Assembly (NCBI GenBank): GCA_003555385.1
Contig: PWHO01000286.1
Location: 1-7,503, forward strand
Origin: Bacteroidales bacterium
Lineage (GTDB): Bacteria; Bacteroidota; Bacteroidia; Bacteroidales; UBA7960
Length of the DNA: 7,503 nucleotides
Reading direction: 5' to 3'
The stretch's first letter is position 1. Every line of letters begins with the position of its first letter. Below the pieces are notes generated by a model, which worked only from the letters and a program-made list of their open reading frames with translations, did no database searches and was not told the DNA's origin. Positions 1 through 4,776 of the stretch are shown here, one piece after another. The position numbers and the translations under genes are program-made.

Positions 1-368
1 AACTACATCAGGCTTATGTAACCTCATTTGCCAGTATACTCCGGTCGAGCAGGTTTGGCACTGCGGGAGCCCATGGAGTTGCAGCAATGATCCGTTTTAA
101 CCATTTTGAAAGAGCACAGGCCTTCACCCGCTGCAAGGAAACAGACACCTATAAAGTCAATTTTGAAAATATGAGAAGGGCGGTTGAAGAAGGAGTTTCC
201 GGCATTATTCAATTAATGGGAGATGGCAACTACGAAGCTGCCCGTGAAATGGTCGAAAGGGATGGAGAAATGCCCGAAACCCTGCAAAAAGATATTGACC
301 GGATTAACGAAAGCGATATTCCTGTTGATGTAGTTTTCAAGCAAGGGACTGAGTATCTGAACCTTTAA
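1..368 (+). CDS. Dipeptidyl-peptidase III (M49)-like metallopeptidase, C-terminal part
   Basis: Only the last ~121 codons are present. The frame is open to the left edge, so the gene begins outside the window; the Met at position 87 is internal. The residues before that Met (ILRSSRFGTAGAHGVAAM) continue smoothly into the rest and resemble the conserved RFG-x-x-x-AHG segment of bacterial proteins annotated as Zn-dependent hydrolase or dipeptidyl-peptidase 3. The tail also fits that family: a GDGNYEAA helix, then IPVDVVFKQG about ten residues before the stop. In M49 enzymes zinc is held by HExxGH-type and EExxA/E-type motifs, which would lie upstream and cannot be checked. The family cleaves dipeptides from peptide N-termini. 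No terminator hairpin is obvious after the stop. The assignment rests on remembered family motifs, so the peptidase activity itself is inferred. Confidence 0.7.
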   Translation, partial: LHQAYVTSFASILRSSRFGTAGAHGVAAMIRFNHFERAQAFTRCKETDTYKVNFENMRRAVEEGVSGIIQLMGDGNYEAAREMVERDGEMPETLQKDIDRINESDIPVDVVFKQGTEYLNL

Positions 369-416
369 CAAAAAAGACAAGCCGGCCCCGAAACATCAGA
401 AAAATCAAAGGAAAGC

Positions 417-449
417 TTTAATCATACCCGGAAAAAATATGTACATTTG
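417..449 (+). promoter_or_regulatory. Bacteroidetes-type promoter of tRNA-Tyr
   Basis: TACATTTG at 442-449 is an exact match to the -7 consensus TAnnTTTG used by the Bacteroidetes primary sigma factor. TTTA at 417-420 fits the -33 box (consensus TTTG) with a 21-bp spacer. Transcription would start near 454, giving a leader of about 17 nt before the tRNA 5' end. The placement between the upstream stop codon and the tRNA supports it. No experimental support is available from sequence alone. Confidence 0.6.
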
Positions 450-470
450 CCCCGCAAATTTGAATTCGCC

Positions 471-553
471 GGGGGAGTTCCAGAGCGGTCAAATGGGGCA
501 GACTGTAAATCTGTTGGCTTTCGCCTTCGGAGGTTCGAATCCTTCCTCCCCCA
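471..553 (+). tRNA. tRNA-Tyr (anticodon GUA)
   Basis: The gene folds as a class II tRNA. The acceptor stem GGGGGAG (471-477) pairs perfectly with CTCCCCC (546-552), and the discriminator base is A553. The anticodon stem 498-502/510-514 encloses loop CTGTAAA, with anticodon GTA at 505-507. A long variable arm occupies roughly 515-528, as expected for bacterial tRNA-Tyr. The T arm is 529-533/541-545 around TTCGAAT. CCA is not encoded (the next bases are CTC), so it must be added after transcription. The GUN anticodon makes this tRNA a standard queuosine substrate, notable because a QueA-family gene lies about 3 kb away. A promoter precedes it and a terminator follows directly. Confidence 0.97.
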
Positions 554-556
554 CTC

Positions 557-1033
557 TTATTCAAAGGTGGTCCTGATTCCGGGCCACCTTTTTTTTATCA
601 TTCCACCCACTTTCTGATCAATTGGAAGGGTAAAGGCTTTTTCCGAAACCGCAGCAATGGGAAGCCACCTGGGCGATATCGCTCCCTCTTTCTTTTCCTC
701 AAAGGCAAAAGCTTCTTTACTAACGGGCAGGGATTCCGGATGCTTCAGCTTCATCAGGTAATAAATGCTGATCAGTTGCTTCCCGGGAATAAAGCGGGTG
801 GGCTGGAAAACATCCGTGGTATAGAAATGGGACAACACATCGACCTCCTGGCCCAGCTCTTCGACCGATTCCCGTTTCAGGCAATCAACCGTACCCTCCC
901 CGAATTCCAACCCTCCGCCGGGAAATTTTGTCATATAAGTGTCAAACCAGTATTCATCGCAAACAAGCAGCTGTTCCCGGTGGATGCATATACCGTATAC
1001 ACGGATTATAAAAGGATGGTTGGTCAAAGACAT
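557..1033 (-). CDS. Nudix hydrolase
   Basis: This 158-residue protein has the size of a single Nudix domain. The Nudix box runs from G40 to Q62: G40, E46, R54-E55, E58-E59 and G61 match G-x5-E-x7-RE-x2-EE-x-G, the metal-binding loop-helix-loop used to hydrolyse nucleoside diphosphates linked to another group. Two positions that are normally hydrophobic are S56 and Q62, a mild departure. The segment PGGGLEFGEGT is typical of the family. The substrate cannot be read from the sequence; NDP-sugars, oxidised nucleotides or dinucleotides are all possible. The start ATG (AATAATTATG context) has no Shine-Dalgarno. The gene follows mnmD on the same strand after 80 bp containing a tandem repeat, so it may be co-transcribed. 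Its last dozen codons (KKRWPGIRTTFE) are the tRNA terminator read on the other strand, and its stop lies 3 nt from the tRNA. Confidence 0.9.
   Translation of the reverse strand: MSLTNHPFIIRVYGICIHREQLLVCDEYWFDTYMTKFPGGGLEFGEGTVDCLKRESVEELGQEVDVLSHFYTTDVFQPTRFIPGKQLISIYYLMKLKHPESLPVSKEAFAFEEKKEGAISPRWLPIAAVSEKAFTLPIDQKVGGMIKKRWPGIRTTFE
563..597 (+). terminator. Intrinsic terminator of tRNA-Tyr
   Basis: An 11-bp stem pairs AAAGGTGGTCC (563-573) with GGGCCACCTTT (581-591), with one T-G pair and a 7-nt loop. A run of eight T (589-596) follows, partly within the stem. It begins ten bases after the tRNA end and works in the + direction. On the - strand the hairpin is followed by only three T, so it should terminate the opposing transcript poorly. 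The whole element lies inside the last codons of the convergent Nudix gene. Confidence 0.85.
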
Positions 1034-1047
1034 AATTATTGATATTT

Positions 1048-1109
1048 AACAACTGACCGCAAACAACAACTGACCGCAAACAACAACTGGCCGCAAACAA
1101 CAACTGGCC
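1048..1109. repeat. 17-bp direct tandem repeat, 3.6 copies
   Basis: The unit AACAACTGACCGCAAAC occurs at 1048-1064 and 1065-1081. The third copy, 1082-1098, has G for A at position 9 (CTGGCC), and a partial fourth copy, 1099-1109, carries the same G. The units abut without spacers. The array fills most of the 80-bp gap between the mnmD stop and the Nudix start. Read on the - strand, each full unit contributes a TTTG, the -33 box consensus, but I found no convincing -7 element between the array and the Nudix start. Confidence 0.95.
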
Positions 1110-1113
1110 TGCT

Positions 1114-1815
1114 TTACATTTTGAATGCCCTGGTCATTTCTCTCTTTCCTTTCGGCCCGGCAGGATGTTCCAGGCGAAACCCACTGGACTTCAGGGCACG
1201 CTTAACAGAACCCTTGGCACTGTAGGTAGTGAGCAAGCTCCCCTTTTTCATGGCAGCAAACACCCTCGAAAACACCGTTTCGGTCCACAACTCCGGTTGC
1301 ACCTGCGGACCAAAGGCATCAAAATACACCAGGTCAAAAGCCTCAGACGGCAAAGGTGCGTCATGCACCTTATGGGGCCACTTTTCAAATACAAATCCGG
1401 GAAGAATCGTTTCCTTTTGGGAAAAAGGCAGGTCATGCATCCGATTGAATGCCTCCACCGGCATCTTCTCCCCCATTAGTTCAGCAAAATTCAGGGCCTC
1501 GGCCTCCCCGGGAGTCAGCGGGTAGGGCTCCAGGGCCAGGTAGGATATACCGCAACCTGCTTCTGTTGAACGCAAAAGCGTCAGCAACGCATTCAACCCG
1601 CTACCCAATCCCACTTCCAGGATATTCAACTCAGCTTTTTTCGTTTGCAGGAGCAGGTCAAGCCCCTCCCTGATGAACACATGCAAAGATTCCGGCAAAG
1701 CACCGTGTACCGAATGATAATGTTCGTTCAAATCAGGCAGGAAAAAGGTGTGGGAGCCATCTTCGGTCTGTATGAGCTTCCTGTTATAAAAGTCTGTCAA
1801 GGCAAAATTTTTCAT
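1114..1815 (-). CDS. mnmD: tRNA (mnm5s2U34) methyltransferase MnmD
   Basis: This 233-residue protein matches the stand-alone MnmD family, equivalent to the methyltransferase half of E. coli MnmC without the FAD oxidoreductase half. Family features seen are TEDGSHTFFLPDLNEHYHS (17-35), HGALPESLHVFI (37-48), the SAM-binding motif ILEVGLGSGLNALLT (65-79), FDAFGPQVQPELW (165-177) with the catalytic-site Asp/Phe region, and the C-terminal GPKGKREMTRA (220-230). MnmD methylates 5-aminomethyl-2-thiouridine at wobble position 34 to mnm5s2U using SAM, in the cytosol. The start is fixed because an in-frame TGA sits directly before the ATG. The gene is divergent from the UbiA gene with 71 bp between starts, and is followed on the same strand by the Nudix gene. 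Confidence 0.93.
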   Translation of the reverse strand: MKNFALTDFYNRKLIQTEDGSHTFFLPDLNEHYHSVHGALPESLHVFIREGLDLLLQTKKAELNILEVGLGSGLNALLTLLRSTEAGCGISYLALEPYPLTPGEAEALNFAELMGEKMPVEAFNRMHDLPFSQKETILPGFVFEKWPHKVHDAPLPSEAFDLVYFDAFGPQVQPELWTETVFSRVFAAMKKGSLLTTYSAKGSVKRALKSSGFRLEHPAGPKGKREMTRAFKM

Positions 1816-1816
1816 T

Positions 1817-1824
1817 CAAAAGTA
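1817..1824 (-). promoter_or_regulatory. Possible -7 element abutting the mnmD start
   Basis: On the - strand TACTTTTG matches TAnnTTTG exactly and ends one base before the mnmD ATG. Transcription from it would start at or inside the start codon, giving a leaderless message. No TTTG lies at the usual -33 distance. This may be chance in AT-rich DNA, but no better -7 match exists on the - strand between the two divergent starts. Confidence 0.25.
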
Positions 1825-1857
1825 AACAAAATGAAGGGTTTTTCATTGTATATGTAG

Positions 1858-1865
1858 TAATATTG
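1858..1865 (+). promoter_or_regulatory. Possible -7 element for the UbiA-family gene
   Basis: TAATATTG differs from TAnnTTTG at one position and lies 21 bp before the ATG at 1887. A T-run at 1839-1843 is the nearest -33 candidate, with a short spacer. AGAGGG just upstream of the ATG could act as a Shine-Dalgarno-like site. The promoter call is weak. Confidence 0.3.
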
Positions 1866-1886
1866 TAATACCAAAAAGAGGGAATA

Positions 1887-2828
1887 ATGACTCAGACAAA
1901 TAAAATAGGAACAATGCAGGCCTGGCTTGCACAAACGCGCGCGAACTTTCTGCTTTTGGCCGTATTTCTGGTGGCCATCGGATTGGCTTACGCGGCCAAA
2001 TACAACCCCGGCGTATCATTCAACTGGCTACATGCAGTACTGATTGCGGCCGGAACTATTTCCGCCCATATTGCTGTCAATTTATTCAATGAACTTTCCG
2101 ATTATTATACAGGCATTGATTTCAACACCAAACGCACTCCCTTCAGTGGAGGAAGCGGGATGATGACCGGCGGGCATCTTAAACCCCGGCAAGTTAAAAT
2201 AGCGGCTGCGGCCACCCTGGTTTTATCAGGAGGTATCGGCCTCTATTTCAGCCTCGTATCTCACTGGTCAATCGCCCTTATTTCAGTGATCGGTGCTCTC
2301 ACCATTGTGTTCTACACAAGACTGTTGTCACGCATGAGCCTGGGTGAACTGTTTGCCGGACTTGTGCTGGGCTCCCTGGTCGTGCTGGGGGCATTTATTG
2401 CCCAGAGCGCGTCGCCGGGCATGGCCCTTTCAGCAATGGTCCCCCCGGAGGTGTGGCTAGTTTCCCTGCCACCCGGCATTCTAACCGCGATGTTATTGTT
2501 GTTGAATGAATTTCCCGATACAGAGGCCGACAAAGCAGGCGGCAGAAAACACCTGGTGATCAAACTGGGGAAAAAGCGATCGGCCAGGCTTTACGCTGCC
2601 TCCATGATGTTCGTCTTCCTCTTTATTTTGCTTCTTCCATTGATGGGCTTTGCTTCACCATGGTTATACCTGGCTCTGCTGCCTTTCCCCCTGGCAATCA
2701 AAGCGGCAATAACCGCAATCCATTACGGGGAAGAAACCCAGAAATTATTACCGGCTTTGGGGATGAATGTGATGGTGGTGCTGGGAACAGATCTGCTGAT
2801 TGCCGTTGCTGTGATAGTACAGATTTAA
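1887..2828 (+). CDS. UbiA-family prenyltransferase (MenA-like)
   Basis: This 313-residue integral membrane protein has about nine hydrophobic segments (roughly 21-37, 47-66, 104-123, 128-144, 154-172, 190-206, 237-254, 257-278, 290-312). Two Asp-rich motifs for Mg-prenyl diphosphate binding are present: N68-ELS-D72-YYTGI-D78 and N207-EFP-D211-TEA-D215-K, the latter followed by AGGRKHLVIKLG. RTPFSGGSG (83-91) is typical of the MenA-like branch. Family members transfer a polyprenyl chain to an aromatic or related acceptor in the membrane. 1,4-dihydroxy-2-naphthoate (menaquinone synthesis) is the leading guess, but no other menaquinone gene is present here, so I give no symbol. The gene converges on the methyltransferase gene with the two stop codons overlapping in TTAA. 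Confidence 0.88.
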   Translation: MTQTNKIGTMQAWLAQTRANFLLLAVFLVAIGLAYAAKYNPGVSFNWLHAVLIAAGTISAHIAVNLFNELSDYYTGIDFNTKRTPFSGGSGMMTGGHLKPRQVKIAAAATLVLSGGIGLYFSLVSHWSIALISVIGALTIVFYTRLLSRMSLGELFAGLVLGSLVVLGAFIAQSASPGMALSAMVPPEVWLVSLPPGILTAMLLLLNEFPDTEADKAGGRKHLVIKLGKKRSARLYAASMMFVFLFILLLPLMGFASPWLYLALLPFPLAIKAAITAIHYGEETQKLLPALGMNVMVVLGTDLLIAVAVIVQI

Positions 2829-3538
2829 GCTTCATTCTCTCTGCGTAAGGCAGCCACATAATGATTGTCATTGCCGCGGTAAATGACATCCGTATGCAGG
2901 CCACATGATTGGGCAATGGCCGCCAGGTTATCCAAATCCACAAATAACCAGGAAAACGGTTCACCATTCAGATCTTTATAGCTGAGCTGGTAGCTCACCT
3001 CTCCGTAGTAATTTGCTCCCATGGGAAGCAGTACCGATCCGTCCTCCTCCTCAAACATATAAACCAGGTCGGTGGATTCTACATAAATGATGCCTCCCGG
3101 TGAAAGCAGGCCGGCCGCATGGCGGAGCAGCAGAGGCAACCTGCCAAGACTGCCGGCAATGCCGATACCATTCATGAGGAAAAGAATAGTGTCAAAACCT
3201 TTATGGTCAAACTCCCAGAAGTCTGCACAGCGGACCTGCTCAACGCCCCTGGCCTGCATCACCTCAACAGCACCGAAGGAAATGTCGATGGCAACCACGT
3301 TTTTTTTCATCTCCTGCAACGCAAGCGCGTGACTACCCGCACCAGCACCCACATCCAGTATTTTACCCCTGCTTTTGTCGAGAATAAGCTGCTCCCACGG
3401 AGGCATTTCCTCATATCCCCTGAAAAAATAGAGCACAGGCAAAGGCTCGGGGTCAGTAAGGCTGGTATCGACCATAATCACCCCTTGCGTTTCACCAGCA
3501 ATAAAATCCCTGAAAGCTTCACCAAATATATCCATCAT
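2825..3538 (-). CDS. Class I SAM-dependent methyltransferase, substrate unknown
   Basis: This 237-residue protein has a Rossmann-fold methyltransferase core. Motif I is ILDVGAGAGSHALAL (60-74), the end of strand 2 is VVAIDIS (81-87), the motif IV region is FDTILFLMNGIGIAG (115-129), and LLSPGGIIYVES (144-155) forms the post-motif strand. The N-terminal DIFGEAF (3-9) and LYFFRGYEEMPPWE (36-49) look like family-specific substrate-side elements shared with other Bacteroidota proteins of this type, as I recall them. It lacks features I would expect of UbiE/MenG, so pairing with the convergent prenyltransferase is not supported. The start overlaps the queA-like stop as ATGA; a second ATG follows immediately and could also serve. 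It is the last gene of the three-gene operon. What it methylates cannot be told from sequence. Confidence 0.88.
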   Translation of the reverse strand: MMDIFGEAFRDFIAGETQGVIMVDTSLTDPEPLPVLYFFRGYEEMPPWEQLILDKSRGKILDVGAGAGSHALALQEMKKNVVAIDISFGAVEVMQARGVEQVRCADFWEFDHKGFDTILFLMNGIGIAGSLGRLPLLLRHAAGLLSPGGIIYVESTDLVYMFEEEDGSVLLPMGANYYGEVSYQLSYKDLNGEPFSWLFVDLDNLAAIAQSCGLHTDVIYRGNDNHYVAALRRENEA

Positions 3539-4776
3539 TTTCGAGGTTTAAACAACAAGCAACCGTCTCCATAACTCAAAAACCGGTATCCCTGCGCCAG
3601 GGCATGATTGTATATCCGTTGCCAGTCGCCACCTGTAAAGGCTGCCACAAGCAACAACAATGTACTTCCGGGTTGATGAAAATTGGTCAGCAAAATGTCG
3701 GTCATCCGGAAATGATAACCCGGCGTGATCAACAAAGCAGTCTCGCCACGAATCTGTTGAAGATCATTCTCCCTTGCCCACCTTAACAAGGCATCAACAG
3801 CCTCCCGGGCTTCCGGCAGTTTCCCTTCCCACTCATAAGGCATCCACTGTGGCAAAAACAAAGTCTCCCCTGCAGGTTCCACACCTTTTTTCACCAACGC
3901 CCCCAGCCAGTACAAGCTCTCCAGAGTGCGCATACTGGTTGTACCGACACAGGCCAGCGGCCCCTTATGGTCAGCGAGCCCCTGCAGAAAATCCGTTTCG
4001 ACCACAAATTGCTCTTCATGCATGGCATGCCCGCCAATGGTTTGTGATGTCACCGGTTTGAAAGTTCCGGCCCCCACATGCAATGTGACATAGCCTGTGG
4101 ATATTCTTTTTTTGCGCAGTCGCTCAAACACTGCGGGGGTAAAATGCAGGCCTGCTGTTGGCGCAGCCACTGAGCCCTCATCACGCGCAAATACAGTCTG
4201 GTAGGTATGCTTATCCCTTTCTTCTGCCTTCCGGGTAATATATGGAGGCAAAGGAGTCGTACCCGCCATCTCAAGCACTTCGCCAAAACTCTTGTCAGCC
4301 GGTGACCAGTTAAAACAGATCTGCTGTCCGTCTTCCCGGTTTCCCTCCAGGGTGGCCCGCAAACTAAACCCGGTCTCCGGGTTCCTGATCTCCAGCTCCC
4401 CCTCCTTCCATTTCTTCAGATTGCCTACCAGGCATTCCCAGCGAACCGGTGATGATTGGGCTAAAGCCCTTTGCACCTCCTTTTCAGGAGAAAGCGGGTT
4501 CAGACAAAAAACCTCAATTCTTGCTCCGGTAGATTTAAAAAACTCCAGCCGTGCCTGTACCACACGGGTATTGTTAAGCACCAGCATGGTTCCCGAGTCC
4601 AGGATCTCATCAAGCTGACGAAAACGGGCATCTGTTATCCGCTTATCAGCATATACAAGCATACGCGAAGCATCCCTTTCCTCCAGCGGCCAGGGGGCTA
4701 TTTGTGCCTCAGGCAACTTATAGGTATAGGCTGCCATAGCAAGATCCTTTACATTCTCCGATTTTGTATCACTCAT
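3535..4776 (-). CDS. queA: S-adenosylmethionine:tRNA ribosyltransferase-isomerase (QueA family, long form)
   Basis: QueA transfers and isomerises the ribosyl part of SAM onto preQ1-tRNA to form epoxyqueuosine at wobble G34. Conserved segments present are LPEAQIAPWPLEERDASRML (21-40), LVLNNTRVVQARL (65-77), PLPPYITR (175-182), YQTVFA (192-197), GSVAAPTAGLHF (201-212), VTLHVGAGTFKPV (230-242), VGTTSMRTLES (277-287), ITPGYHFRMTDILLTNFHQP (350-369) and YRFLSYGD (397-404). At 413 residues it is longer than E. coli QueA (about 356). Most of the excess lies between the TTSMRTLES and ITPGY blocks (about 62 residues, versus roughly 20 in E. coli). The catalytic core looks intact, but it may be a paralogue with a shifted role; whether a second, shorter queA exists elsewhere is unknown. 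The start overlaps the acyl-CoA synthetase stop as ATGA, and the stop overlaps the methyltransferase start the same way. Confidence 0.9.
   Translation of the reverse strand: MSDTKSENVKDLAMAAYTYKLPEAQIAPWPLEERDASRMLVYADKRITDARFRQLDEILDSGTMLVLNNTRVVQARLEFFKSTGARIEVFCLNPLSPEKEVQRALAQSSPVRWECLVGNLKKWKEGELEIRNPETGFSLRATLEGNREDGQQICFNWSPADKSFGEVLEMAGTTPLPPYITRKAEERDKHTYQTVFARDEGSVAAPTAGLHFTPAVFERLRKKRISTGYVTLHVGAGTFKPVTSQTIGGHAMHEEQFVVETDFLQGLADHKGPLACVGTTSMRTLESLYWLGALVKKGVEPAGETLFLPQWMPYEWEGKLPEAREAVDALLRWARENDLQQIRGETALLITPGYHFRMTDILLTNFHQPGSTLLLLVAAFTGGDWQRIYNHALAQGYRFLSYGDGCLLFKPRK

Noticed and set aside
740..1042. + strand open frame opposite the Nudix gene
   Set aside because: The - strand frame carries the Nudix box; the + strand product has no recognisable feature.
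1048..1109. Tandem repeat considered as a CRISPR fragment
   Set aside because: The units abut with no spacers, are only 17 bp, and no cas gene is present.
1887..3538. UbiA-family gene and methyltransferase read as a MenA/MenG quinone pair
   Set aside because: They are convergent, not co-transcribed, and the methyltransferase lacks the features expected of UbiE/MenG while being coupled to a different operon.
3119..3574. + strand open frame opposite the methyltransferase
   Set aside because: It is a shadow of a well-supported methyltransferase reading frame; no motif is recognisable.
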